From positions 73 through 56,701 of the forward strand of contig NZ_JTGN01000025.1 of assembly GCF_000797495.1 (NCBI RefSeq): DNA of 56,629 nucleotides, in the 5' to 3' direction. The stretch comes from Robinsoniella peoriensis. Lineage in GTDB: Bacteria; Bacillota; Clostridia; Lachnospirales; Lachnospiraceae. Shown here piece after piece: positions 7,959 through 16,329 of the stretch. Both the position numbers and the translations under genes were made by a program. Position 1 is the first letter of the stretch. Every line of letters begins with the position of its first letter. The notes below the pieces were generated by a model that was given only the letters and a program-made list of their open reading frames with translations, was not told where the DNA came from and did not search any database.

Positions 7959-8585
7959 CTAATTTTTCTTAAATATCGGACTAATATACCTGTATAATAA
8001 AAATGTAATTGCCGAAACAATAATTCCTTTTAATAAGTTGAATGGAACTACCATAAATAGTGCAAAAGTTGCAATATTATCAATAGCAGGATTCAAAGCA
8101 CTGCCCATTCCTACCAGAGCATCCATCGGCATTCCGAACGCTTTTGCATATACCGGAAGAAGAATAAATACATTCATTAAACTTCCAATGGCTGTCATGG
8201 TGATAATGCCAAGGATCATCCCAATCAGGGCACCCTTTCTTGACCGTACTTTTTTATAGACAAGTCCTGCCGGAACAATCAATGCACACCCTATTAAAAA
8301 GTTTGCCAAATCCCCGACTCCGGCTGTGCTGCTGCCTTTCATTATAAAATGGAGTAAAATTTTCACCAGTTCGATCACTGCTCCTGCCAAAGGTCCCAAG
8401 GCGAATGCACCGATCAAAACCGGTACTTCACTTAAATCAATCTGATAAAAACTTGGAGCAAACCAAAGGGGTATTTCAAACATCATCAGAACGACGGATA
8501 TCGCTCCCAGCATACCTATCTGTACCATTGTCTTTAAGTTTGTTCTTCCGGTGGTCCTTCCCACCACATTTGTGTTTGAGCTCAT
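7959..8585 (-). CDS. ribU: Riboflavin ECF transporter, substrate-binding S component
   Basis: 208 residues with about six hydrophobic segments. The stretch around residues 45-70 (LWFAPSFYQIDLSEVPVLIG, GP AGA) is the RibU-type signature of ECF S components. It binds riboflavin and works with the shared EcfT/EcfA energy-coupling module, which is not encoded here. The gene is single, flanked by its own terminator, and preceded by an FMN riboswitch, which supports riboflavin as the substrate. Start ATG 8585 has AAAGGAGAG upstream. Confidence 0.95.
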   Translation of the reverse strand: MSSNTNVVGRTTGRTNLKTMVQIGMLGAISVVLMMFEIPLWFAPSFYQIDLSEVPVLIGAFALGPLAGAVIELVKILLHFIMKGSSTAGVGDLANFLIGCALIVPAGLVYKKVRSRKGALIGMILGIITMTAIGSLMNVFILLPVYAKAFGMPMDALVGMGSALNPAIDNIATFALFMVVPFNLLKGIIVSAITFLLYRYISPIFKKN

Positions 8586-8637
8586 TGTTCATCTCTCCTT
8601 TTTCATTTAAATTTTAAAAGGAAAATTCCGGTAGAAA

Positions 8638-8666
8638 ATAAAAAAGCCGAATACATTTGTATTCGG
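8638..8666 (-). terminator. Riboswitch-controlled terminator before ribU
   Basis: On the minus strand CCGAATAC and GTATTCGG form an 8-bp stem with a 4-nt loop, followed by CTTTTTTA. It lies between the FMN aptamer and the ribU start codon, as expected for the expression platform of a transcription-attenuating riboswitch. Confidence 0.9.
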
Positions 8667-8708
8667 GGGTCTTCGCGCATTAATATTATGAATTATAAAA
8701 CACGCATT

Positions 8709-8826
8709 TTTCTTCTCTCATCCAGACTTTACTGTCGGTATTGGAATCTCACCAATTCAGCCACTTTTACTGTGGGTCGCGGACTATACCGCCGGTAGGG
8801 AATTACACCCTGCCCCGAAGAATTTC
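8709..8826 (-). ncRNA. FMN riboswitch (RFN element) aptamer
   Basis: The minus strand carries the conserved RFN blocks in order: TTCGGGGCAGGGTG, ATTCCCTACCGGCGGTA, GTCCGCGA, TTGGTGAGATTCCAA, ACCGACAGTA and GTCTGGATGAGAGAAGAA, with the P1 ends TTCTTC and GAGAAGAA pairing. FMN binding is expected to favour the downstream terminator and shut off the riboflavin transporter. Confidence 0.97.
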
Positions 8827-8843
8827 CTTGTTTAGTTTTATTT

Positions 8844-8872
8844 ATTATAACTCAATACAGGGCAATAATCAA
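8844..8872 (-). promoter_or_regulatory. Promoter of the riboswitch-ribU unit
   Basis: Minus strand: TTGATT (complement of 8867-8872), 17-nt spacer, TATAAT (complement of 8844-8849), about 20 nt before the FMN aptamer. Confidence 0.8.
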
Positions 8873-8941
8873 GTGCTTTTTGGAGTGTTGATAAAAACAA
8901 GTGTGTTCAAATCATACGGATTGCTGTAGTCAATTTTTCGA

Positions 8942-9838
8942 TTAATTTTTAATGAAATCATCTAAGCTAAATTTCTTCCTGTACTCTCCCGGAGTTATTC
9001 CGCAATTCTTTTTAAAAATCATCCCAAAATAAGCTCCATTTGAAAACCCTGTCTGCAGCGCAATATCAATAACAGACAAATCAGTGGTTTTTAAGAGCTT
9101 TTCAGCCATTTCAATTCGGTAATCCATCAGATAGGCAAATGGCGTTTTATGAATGCTGATTTGAAAACAACGAAGGCATTCTCTTTTACTGACTGAAGCA
9201 GATGAGGCTATGTCCTCTAAGGATATTTTATTCTGGTAATTTTGTTGTATGTAAGACATCATGGATTGTATCCTCTCCTGACTGTATTGTTTCGCAGGCA
9301 AGTCCATACGTTCCAGGTTTTGAATTTCATCCAGCAAAAGAATCCATATATCTGAGAAGAGATTTCTTGTCTGAAATTCTGAATTCTCTTTTTTTTGCAG
9401 GTAGGAAACTTTTCTTAGTTTTGCCAAAATGTCATGCTGCCTGGTATTTTCTCCCCGTATTGCTAAAATCTCCAGCTTTTTGTTCTGCAGGACGGGATAT
9501 ACATATTTTGTTTCAAAGACACTTTTAAAATGCCCGCTTAAAAAAACCGAATGAAATAAATGCGAATCTATAATCCCTGGCTGTCCATTGTTTACGTTCT
9601 CCATTGTACATAAGACATTTGCATTTATAAAAAAGGCTTCATTTTTTTGAAAATAATAGCTTTTACCGGTGGTATTCAGTTTTATACTACCATTTATCAC
9701 ATAAACAAACTCTAATTCTTCATGCCAATGCCATGGGACTTTTGTATCACCTAAATTTACGTGATGTAACACATACGGATATTCTGAGTTAATTCCTTCT
9801 ATTGCCTCAAGTTGATTTTCTTTAATTTTTATTCGCAT
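8942..9838 (-). CDS. AraC-family transcriptional regulator
   Basis: 298 residues from ATG 9838. The N-terminal part is a cupin-like sugar-sensing domain (PWHWHEELEFVYVINGS, about residues 36-52). The C-terminal 100 residues carry two helix-turn-helix units, ending with the family signature around GFSNGAYFGMIFKKNCGITPGEYRKK. It lies next to the sulfatase/GH88 locus and could regulate it, but a link is inferred from position only. The start is uncertain: 9850 (ATG) and 9868 (TTG) are also possible and no strong ribosome binding site decides. Confidence 0.88.
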   Translation of the reverse strand: MRIKIKENQLEAIEGINSEYPYVLHHVNLGDTKVPWHWHEELEFVYVINGSIKLNTTGKSYYFQKNEAFFINANVLCTMENVNNGQPGIIDSHLFHSVFLSGHFKSVFETKYVYPVLQNKKLEILAIRGENTRQHDILAKLRKVSYLQKKENSEFQTRNLFSDIWILLLDEIQNLERMDLPAKQYSQERIQSMMSYIQQNYQNKISLEDIASSASVSKRECLRCFQISIHKTPFAYLMDYRIEMAEKLLKTTDLSVIDIALQTGFSNGAYFGMIFKKNCGITPGEYRKKFSLDDFIKN

Positions 9839-9981
9839 ATCAATCACCATTCTTATATTAAATATCAATTATTGGCTATATTCTTATATATTTTGTCTTA
9901 ATTTCTATATTTATAATACAAAATTACAAATATAATTATATTATAAAAGACTGTCAAAGTAAAGAGAAAGGGGTTGATGTT

Positions 9982-10161
9982 TTGTATTCTGAAACATATA
10001 AAAAGCTGAAAATATATGCAGCCAGCCACCCTGGTGCATTGGAGTCCGTCACCAAAAAAGACCTTGATACGATTCAGTTGGAGGAAAGCAATGTAAATCA
10101 GAATGATTATATTGATGGGACTGTTCTTTTTACTAACCCGAATAAAGCTCTGGGTTTTTGA
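9982..10161 (+). CDS. Possible small protein with TTG start (59 aa), unknown
   Basis: An open frame on the plus strand begins with TTG at 9982, preceded by GAAAGGGG at a spacing of about 8 nt, and runs 59 codons to TGA at 10159-10161. The product would be charged and soluble (YKKLKIYAASHPGALESV, then an acidic/Asn-rich middle, ending NKALGF). A hairpin with a short T-run follows at 10195-10237. It could be a real small gene or the remnant of a larger one; I recognise no family. Confidence 0.35.
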   Translation: MYSETYKKLKIYAASHPGALESVTKKDLDTIQLEESNVNQNDYIDGTVLFTNPNKALGF

Positions 10162-10194
10162 AAAAATCATAAAATCAGGCAGATAAATAATTTG

Positions 10195-10237
10195 AGGCAC
10201 AGGCTGCGAAAGATCTGACCTTTCCCAGCCTGCGCCT
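10195..10237. terminator. Hairpin between small ORF and sulfatase gene
   Basis: AGGCACAGGCTG pairs with CAGCCTGCGCCT (bulged), with inner GAAAG/CTTTC pairing. On the plus strand it is followed by GCTTTT. It could terminate the convergent small ORF and the sulfatase transcript, although the minus-strand T-run is weak. Confidence 0.55.
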
Positions 10238-10241
10238 GCTT

Positions 10242-11750
10242 TTAATCTGCAAACTTTGCATCCGATTCTCCCTTGACTCTTACTGCCTTCTGTATCGGCA
10301 ATCCAGTTCCATAATCCAGCTGACGAGGTTCGTATTCTTCGTTTTCACGCTGTCTGGTCATTTTTCTGCTGTCCCAGGTCTGGTACGTGGTATCCGGATT
10401 CCAGTGTCTGTTTTCCCAGTAATACCCTCTGAAAGGATCTCTGGTCTCATACATTTTATCCAGAATAGCTCTGTGAAGCCGCCTTTTGTCCATATCGAAA
10501 TCCGGATTATTTATTTCGTTATTCATTTCCTGGGGATCAAGTTCTAAGTCGTAGAACTCATCCGTATCCATGAGATTAATCACAAGTTTGTAGCGTCCAT
10601 CATAAGCAGCACGCACTGGCTGATAGCCTCCGAAGCCGTCATGGTCTACTTCATATCTGCCAAACTCCATGAAGATATAATCATTGACTCTCATGCCGTC
10701 ATTTGATAATTCCGGCAAAATACTGCTTCCTTCAAACATCTTTGTTTTTGGAACACCCATGATATCAAAGATTGTGGGCGCCAGGTTAATGTGTGAGACA
10801 GGATTCTGGTTTTTTCCTTTTCCAAATCCCTTAATTAACAAGGGGATATGCGTTATTTCTTCGTACATAGCAGGTCCTTTTCCGGTGAGGGAATGGCTGT
10901 ACATCATATCCCCATGATCGGACGTGTATATGATGATACTGTCTTGGGCATATTCCTTGACGGCATCCAGTACACGCCCGATTTCAAAATCTACAAATGT
11001 ATTGCATCCCAGAAACTCTTTGGGACGGAGATGAAAATCGGCTTTTTCAGCTTTGCCGTATTCATCCCCCGCCCAGATTCTATGGTGGGCGGGTTTGTTC
11101 TCCAGGTTGTCATACATATTCTTTTTCTTTGGTATTTCGTAATCTTTATACAGGTCCGTATATTTTTGTGGACACAAATGCGGTCCGTGAGGTTCATCAT
11201 AGGATACTACCAGGAAATAATCTTCTTCCTGATGATTTTTCAGGAAATCGACTGCCCTGTCTGTGCAGCGGTGCCCGTATGTAAATTCTTCTTTAATATT
11301 GTATTTTTCGATACTTTCAACCTGCCTGGAAATATATCGTTCCTCTTCTGTAAGTTCTTCTAAATAGCAGCGCATATCATACCAATACGCTTCATCCCAT
11401 CCGTCCGGGCAGACACCAAGCCCGAAGTAATCGCCTCCATCCAAATGCCACTTTCCAATATATGCGCTGTGTATCCCCTGATCTGTCAGGCGTTTCCCAA
11501 TATTCTGAACATTGTCCGATAATCCCATACAATTGGACCACCCTGCGCAGGAGTGAGGATAACTTCCGGTAAATATAGCTGACCGCGCCGGCTGGCACAC
11601 CGGCTGGGTAGTATATGCTTTTTCAAAAAGCATTCCTTCGGCAGCCAGGCTGTCCAGGTTGGGCGTATGCATGGCAGAATTGCCATAGCATCCCAGCATA
11701 TCTGTCCTTTGGGTATCTGTCATAATTAAGATTACTTTTTTATGTTTCAT
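10242..11750 (-). CDS. Sulfatase, Cys-type (S1 family)
   Basis: 502 residues from ATG 11750 (AAAGGAGTG upstream; the longer frame to 11777 merely includes this ribosome binding site). Type I sulfatase: the modification motif C-x-P-x-R is CQPAR with Cys52, to be converted to formylglycine. Metal-binding DTQRTD near the N-terminus, GKWHLDGG, PHGPH, and SDHGDMMYSH are all visible. There is no signal peptide, so it is cytoplasmic and would act on imported sulfated sugars. A Cys-type enzyme in an anaerobe needs a radical SAM maturase, which is encoded at 21367. The exact sulfate position cannot be told. Confidence 0.93.
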   Translation of the reverse strand: MKHKKVILIMTDTQRTDMLGCYGNSAMHTPNLDSLAAEGMLFEKAYTTQPVCQPARSAIFTGSYPHSCAGWSNCMGLSDNVQNIGKRLTDQGIHSAYIGKWHLDGGDYFGLGVCPDGWDEAYWYDMRCYLEELTEEERYISRQVESIEKYNIKEEFTYGHRCTDRAVDFLKNHQEEDYFLVVSYDEPHGPHLCPQKYTDLYKDYEIPKKKNMYDNLENKPAHHRIWAGDEYGKAEKADFHLRPKEFLGCNTFVDFEIGRVLDAVKEYAQDSIIIYTSDHGDMMYSHSLTGKGPAMYEEITHIPLLIKGFGKGKNQNPVSHINLAPTIFDIMGVPKTKMFEGSSILPELSNDGMRVNDYIFMEFGRYEVDHDGFGGYQPVRAAYDGRYKLVINLMDTDEFYDLELDPQEMNNEINNPDFDMDKRRLHRAILDKMYETRDPFRGYYWENRHWNPDTTYQTWDSRKMTRQRENEEYEPRQLDYGTGLPIQKAVRVKGESDAKFAD

Positions 11751-11796
11751 GATCCTCACTCCTTTGCTTTTTGGCACATTTATTGATATCTTTACT

Positions 11797-13164
11797 TTAC
11801 CACAAAAACGGGTCCTTTGTTATATTTAAATAGCGTCTCAACTGTTCCTGAAAATATTCCAGCATCTCTTTTTCTATTTCATTTTCTGAAACAGGATGCA
11901 TTTGAAAGGGGTCTTTTTCATTGTCATATAAAAACACTTCTTTGGAATCTCCCGGCATATATCCATTGTTGCGCACATAGGTGTAGCGTTTTGTCCGGAT
12001 TCCCCTCCATCCATAGCATTTATGGTTGATTCCCGCTTTTTCGAAAGCATGCACCAGCTCAGGCATTCCCGGATAGGAACATAAAAATGCCTGTTCAGGT
12101 ACCCCAGTTGTTTGACCGCAGATGTCCTTTGCATGATTATATCCCTGGCAGGTTTCCGGTACTTCTATATCCAGCAAGCCCAGCAGCGTAGGCATATGAT
12201 CCGGGCTTGCAAATATTTCCCCGTACTCTCCTGCCGGAATATTTCCTTTTTGCCGCATCAGAAGCGGTATGCTGACGGCTTCTTCATACCAGATATTCTT
12301 GCTCATTCTTCCATGGGATCCCAGCATTTCCCCATGGTCAGCGGATAATACCAGCAAGGTATCTTCTTCCATGTTATTTTCTTTTAAAAATGCTAATATT
12401 CTTCCAAACTGATCATCAATTCCGGTAACTGCGGCATAATACTGTCTGGTGATATTTTCAAGCTCCCTTGTACGCTTTTCCAAAGGCACATTTTCCCGAA
12501 AGTTTATGGGCATATTCCGGTATTGCTTCAAATATTTCTCCGGTACCAGTTCATAGGGCAGATGCGGCGGATTATAGGATAAAAACAATGCGAAAGGCTG
12601 ATCCTGGGCAGCGTGACTCTGCAAATAGGAAAGCGCCTGGTCTGTTTCGAATTCCGGTGACCATTTTCCAGGTCTTATCAACTGTCCGCTGTTATCCCAA
12701 TAGTGTGGATCCAGATGATTGTCATCTGCCCCATAGGACAGCCAGAAGTCAAATCCCTGTCTGCGTTCCCCCGGAGGCGTATACGCATCCCAGTCTTTTG
12801 CCCCGGAATCCGGATGCAGCTTAAAATTCATTTCCGATGCATCCAAATGCCATTTTCCAATATATCCCGTCTGATAACCGGCTTCTTTTAATACATTTCC
12901 AATACATATTTCCTGGGGCTTTAGCATCAGTACTTCACTCAGTCCCGTTTTGCAATTCGTCCACATCCCGGTACAGAAGGGATATTTTCCCGTCATTAGA
13001 GATGCCCTGTGAGGCGAACATAAAGGAAAGGTGCTTACTGCATTGGAACATACCACACTTTCTTTAGCAAATGCATCGATATGCGGAGTGCACACAGCGT
13101 CTTCATTTTGAAAACCCGCTGCATGAGACCGCCACTGGTCTGCAAATATATAAATCAAATTCAT
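11797..13164 (-). CDS. Sulfatase, Cys-type (second)
   Basis: 455 residues from ATG 13164. The motif CSPHR (Cys49) marks a Cys-type sulfatase with the proline replaced at the second position by Ser and followed by PHR, as in a subset of S1 enzymes. GKWHLDASE, PPHLPYE and SADHGEMLGSHG supply the metal and sulfate ligands. No signal peptide. The open frame continues 84 residues upstream through the GH88 end but ATG 13164, with GCAGGAGG 8 nt before it, is the clear start. That ribosome binding site belongs to leader repeat copy B. It lies 46 bp before the next sulfatase. Confidence 0.93.
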   Translation of the reverse strand: MNLIYIFADQWRSHAAGFQNEDAVCTPHIDAFAKESVVCSNAVSTFPLCSPHRASLMTGKYPFCTGMWTNCKTGLSEVLMLKPQEICIGNVLKEAGYQTGYIGKWHLDASEMNFKLHPDSGAKDWDAYTPPGERRQGFDFWLSYGADDNHLDPHYWDNSGQLIRPGKWSPEFETDQALSYLQSHAAQDQPFALFLSYNPPHLPYELVPEKYLKQYRNMPINFRENVPLEKRTRELENITRQYYAAVTGIDDQFGRILAFLKENNMEEDTLLVLSADHGEMLGSHGRMSKNIWYEEAVSIPLLMRQKGNIPAGEYGEIFASPDHMPTLLGLLDIEVPETCQGYNHAKDICGQTTGVPEQAFLCSYPGMPELVHAFEKAGINHKCYGWRGIRTKRYTYVRNNGYMPGDSKEVFLYDNEKDPFQMHPVSENEIEKEMLEYFQEQLRRYLNITKDPFLW

Positions 13165-13171
13165 AGTTATT

Positions 13172-13214
13172 CCTCCTGCATATCGCAGGCCTGCCTGCGA
13201 TACTGCCTTAATAA
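13172..13214 (-). repeat. Leader hairpin repeat, copy B (before sulfatase)
   Basis: Coding-strand order: TTAAGGCAGT, stem ATCGCAGG, loop CAGG, stem CCTGCGAT (13182-13201), then ATGCAGGAGG, whose AGGAGG is the ribosome binding site. The stem ends exactly 17 nt before the sulfatase start codon. It is nearly identical to copy D at 46946 and related to copies A and C. Confidence 0.85.
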
Positions 13215-13246
13215 TAGTCCGGTTAATGAATTTCCGGTACCTGCTC

Positions 13247-14425
13247 CTACCAATATGGATTCCAGTCTCCGCTTTTTCTTCTGAGGGCTTCCAGATAAAA
13301 ATAGTCCCCCCAGGTATTGCATTCATCCACACCTCTGTTTTTGCAGGTATTTTCATTGGAACTTCTGGCATAGGTTCCATGAAGCAGCAGTCCGTTAGAC
13401 TGTCGGATACTGACAACGCTGCATCTTTCTATCAGGGCACACAATATTTTGTCTGCCGCCATGCAGTATTTCTCTGCTTCTTCTTTTTCCAGATAATCAG
13501 CCATTTCATAAATGCCGCAGACGGCAATTGCTGCTGCAGAAGAATCTCTGGGCTCCAGGCTTCCCGTATCAAAATCAAAGTCCCAGTATGGTATAAGATC
13601 CTGGGGCAGATGCTCCAGAAAATAGTCTGTAACACTTCGGAATATCTCTAAATAAGATTCTTTTTTCCGGTAACGGCAGCTCAGCGCCACACCATAAATT
13701 CCCCATGCCTGCCCTCTTGCCCATGCAGAATTATGGCGGTTTCCCTGATGGGTTACCCCATATGCCGGTTCCCCGGTTTCCGGATTTATAAAATAAGTAT
13801 GGTAGGTGGAGTGATCCTTTCGCAAAATGCATTTCATTGCTGTCTCCATGTGCTTTTCGGCTTTTTGCGCATAATGTTCCTCTGCGGATACTTCTGTTGC
13901 CCAGTATAACAGCGGCAGATTTAAAAGGCAGTCTATGATCAGCCTGTAATTGTCCTTATCACCTACATTTCCCCAGGCCTGTAAAAATTCTCCTGTTTCC
14001 CGGTAGCGTGATGCCAGGTGGTCTGCTGCTAAAAGCGCAGCACGTTTTCCTTCTTCGTTTCCGCATATTTTATTTGCCGCCACGCAGGACAGGCTGTACA
14101 GAAATCCCATATCATGGTAATTTACATCAATCTTTTCTTCTATTCTGTGCAGAAAGCTTCTGACCTGTATTTCTGCTGCTTTTTTAAAAGCAGGATCTTT
14201 GGTAAACTCGTATGCCAGCCAGATTTCCCCGGTCCAAAACCCTGTGGTCCACTCAACATTTTCCGTCTGCTCGTAAAAACCGTGATATGTATTAGGCGAT
14301 TGAAAATGATCGGTAAAATCCGTCAGGTTTCCTTTTATAATGGATACTGCATTTTCTACTGCAGTGGTAAGCTGCTCCTTTGTAACGCTTTTATAATTTT
14401 GTAATGCTTCGAATGTCTGCGCCAT
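13247..14425 (-). CDS. Unsaturated glucuronyl hydrolase (GH88)
   Basis: 392 residues. GH88 enzymes hydrate the 4,5-double bond of unsaturated uronic acids at the non-reducing end of disaccharides released by lyases from chondroitin, hyaluronan or heparin-type chains. The two catalytic aspartates are seen as HDMGF (Asp105) and IIDCLLN (Asp165), with WARGQAWGIYG around residue 230 and ECNTWGDYFYLEAL near the C-terminus. No signal peptide, so it acts after import. It sits between the permeases and the sulfatases in one transcript direction, which suggests sulfated substrates. Confidence 0.93.
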   Translation of the reverse strand: MAQTFEALQNYKSVTKEQLTTAVENAVSIIKGNLTDFTDHFQSPNTYHGFYEQTENVEWTTGFWTGEIWLAYEFTKDPAFKKAAEIQVRSFLHRIEEKIDVNYHDMGFLYSLSCVAANKICGNEEGKRAALLAADHLASRYRETGEFLQAWGNVGDKDNYRLIIDCLLNLPLLYWATEVSAEEHYAQKAEKHMETAMKCILRKDHSTYHTYFINPETGEPAYGVTHQGNRHNSAWARGQAWGIYGVALSCRYRKKESYLEIFRSVTDYFLEHLPQDLIPYWDFDFDTGSLEPRDSSAAAIAVCGIYEMADYLEKEEAEKYCMAADKILCALIERCSVVSIRQSNGLLLHGTYARSSNENTCKNRGVDECNTWGDYFYLEALRRKSGDWNPYW

Positions 14426-14483
14426 AGTTACCTCCTCTATCTATTTCTTTCCTTCTCCACTATTTCATTCATTCTCTGCTATT

Positions 14484-15311
14484 TTATCCTTTGATACCGC
14501 TTGCCGCCACTCCTTCTACGAAGAATTTCTGGCAGAAAATAAAGATGATTACCACCGGAATCAGTGCACATACGGATGCTGCCATTATTAAGGCATAATC
14601 TGCTGCATACTGTGATATAAACATACGGATACCAAGCTGGATCGTCTTCAGTTCTGTACTGTTTAAATAAATCAATGGCCCCATAAAGTCATTCCATACA
14701 TTGACAAAGGTAAAAATAACCAGCGTTGCGATACCCGGTTTTGCCAATGGAAGACAGATTCTGGCAAATATACGGTATTCCCCCAATCCATCGATTCTGG
14801 CAGCCTCTGATAATTCTCTTGGGATACTCATATAAAACTGACGCATCAGAAATACCCCGAATGCAGAAAATGCCTGCAGCATAATCAATCCCACATGTGT
14901 GTTATTCAGCCCCATTTTTGACATTAAGGTAAACTGGGGAACCATGTATACCTGCCACGGAACAGCTATGGTGGTCACATAAATTAAAAATAAAACATCT
15001 CTTCCCTTAAATTCCATTTTCGCAAAGCCATATGCCGCAAAACAGCTGGTTGCCAACTGAATTAACGTGGTAATGACCGTCAGCTTGATGGAGTTTTTAA
15101 AGAATGTCAGCAGAGGTATTTTATCCCATATCTGCCTGTAGTTTTCCCATTGAAAACTTTCCGGAATCCACTTCATCGGTATGCTGAAGACATCTTTATT
15201 TAACTTTACGGAAGAAATCAGCATCCAGTAAAAAGGGATAATCATAATCACTGCCAGTAGAGTGAGTCCTGCATAAACTGCTATTTTTTTCTTATTACTT
15301 TTATTCTCCAT
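14484..15311 (-). CDS. Sugar ABC transporter permease (MalG-like)
   Basis: 275 residues from ATG 15311 (AGAGGAGG upstream; the longer frame overlaps the previous gene). Six membrane segments and the binding-protein-dependent permease EAA motif (EAARIDGLGEYRIFARICLPLAKPG; key residues EAA...G...I.LP) are visible. It pairs with the permease just upstream to form a CUT1-type importer. No ATPase is encoded here; an MsmX-like shared ATPase is likely, as is common in Firmicutes. Confidence 0.94.
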   Translation of the reverse strand: MENKSNKKKIAVYAGLTLLAVIMIIPFYWMLISSVKLNKDVFSIPMKWIPESFQWENYRQIWDKIPLLTFFKNSIKLTVITTLIQLATSCFAAYGFAKMEFKGRDVLFLIYVTTIAVPWQVYMVPQFTLMSKMGLNNTHVGLIMLQAFSAFGVFLMRQFYMSIPRELSEAARIDGLGEYRIFARICLPLAKPGIATLVIFTFVNVWNDFMGPLIYLNSTELKTIQLGIRMFISQYAADYALIMAASVCALIPVVIIFIFCQKFFVEGVAASGIKG

Positions 15312-15324
15312 CTTACTTCCTCCT

Positions 15325-16224
15325 CTACATATAGCTGGTGAACTTCTTTTCACCTCTGAACTGAACCAGAGTTACAACCAGAACAATCGCAAACAGTATA
15401 ATTGCACTGGAACTGGCATATCCGAACTTAAACTCTACAAACGCCGCATTATAGATATGGTTTACCAGTACATTCGTAGACCTGCCCGGCCCGCCCTGAG
15501 TCATTACATATATTAGGTCAAATACTTTAAAGCACTGGATGGTAAGCATCATTACTACGAAAAATGTGGTAGGCTTCAGCATCGGAATGGTGATATAACG
15601 AAGCTTTTTCCAACCCGTAGCGCCATCCAGGCTGGCTGCTTCGTACATTTCCTTTGATATTCCCTGCAGCGCCGCCAGATATACAATCATGTAATATCCC
15701 ATGTATTTCCATATACTGACAATAATAATTGCCGGAAGTGCCCACACGGTAGATGCTACCCATCTTGGCGGGTTTGTAAGTCCGATTACTTTCAGCATTT
15801 CATTTATTGGACCGAAATCAGGTTGAAAAAGCATGTTCCATACCGCTCCTACCGCTACTAAAGATGCGATATACGGGAAGAAGAATGCGGTTCTGAATAT
15901 CACAATTCCCTTTATTTTACTATTTAAAAGCACCGCGATTAAAAGGGCCGCCGCTACGGTTAACGGCACCGTTCCGATAGCATAGAGTACGGTGTTTTTC
16001 AATGATATTAAAAAGGTGCTGTCCGATAAAAGTCTTGAAAAATTCTCTAATCCAACAAACTTCATCGGAGAAGCCGACCCGTCCCATTCCATCACACTCA
16101 GTACAAAAGAGAAACACACAGGTATGAAAATAAAAATAAAATAGCCGATAAAATTAGGTAAAATAAAAGAATATCCTACCAGATTATTCTTAATTTTGCG
16201 CTTTTGTTTCATTGTTAATTGCAT
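15325..16224 (-). CDS. Sugar ABC transporter permease (MalF-like)
   Basis: 299 residues from ATG 16224 (AAGGGGG upstream). Six membrane segments, with the first near residues 20-42, and the EAA loop YEAASLDGATGWKKLRYITI. It ends 13 nt before the next permease start. First of the two channel subunits of the importer whose binding lipoprotein is encoded upstream. Confidence 0.94.
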   Translation of the reverse strand: MQLTMKQKRKIKNNLVGYSFILPNFIGYFIFIFIPVCFSFVLSVMEWDGSASPMKFVGLENFSRLLSDSTFLISLKNTVLYAIGTVPLTVAAALLIAVLLNSKIKGIVIFRTAFFFPYIASLVAVGAVWNMLFQPDFGPINEMLKVIGLTNPPRWVASTVWALPAIIIVSIWKYMGYYMIVYLAALQGISKEMYEAASLDGATGWKKLRYITIPMLKPTTFFVVMMLTIQCFKVFDLIYVMTQGGPGRSTNVLVNHIYNAAFVEFKFGYASSSAIILFAIVLVVTLVQFRGEKKFTSYM

Positions 16225-16261
16225 CTTTTTTCCCCCTTTTCCCAAAAAAGTTTCAAAATAT

Positions 16262-16307
16262 AAGGGCTCTCTGAAAACAGGGGATTTCCCGGTATTCAGA
16301 TGCCCTT
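16262..16307 (-). terminator. Intercistronic stem-loop between binding protein and permeases
   Basis: On the minus strand AAGGGC..TCTGAA pairs with TTCAGA..GCCCTT across a 15-20 nt loop region. No long T-run follows. In sugar ABC operons such a structure often lowers read-through or protects the binding-protein mRNA, so the lipoprotein is made in excess over the permeases. Confidence 0.6.
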
Positions 16308-16329
16308 TCCATATTTGGTTGTTATTTGT

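Noticed and set aside
11797..13416. Longer sulfatase with 84 extra N-terminal residues
   Set aside because: The extension reads through the GH88 3' end out of frame and lacks a ribosome binding site; ATG 13164 has AGGAGG and gives the normal sulfatase start.
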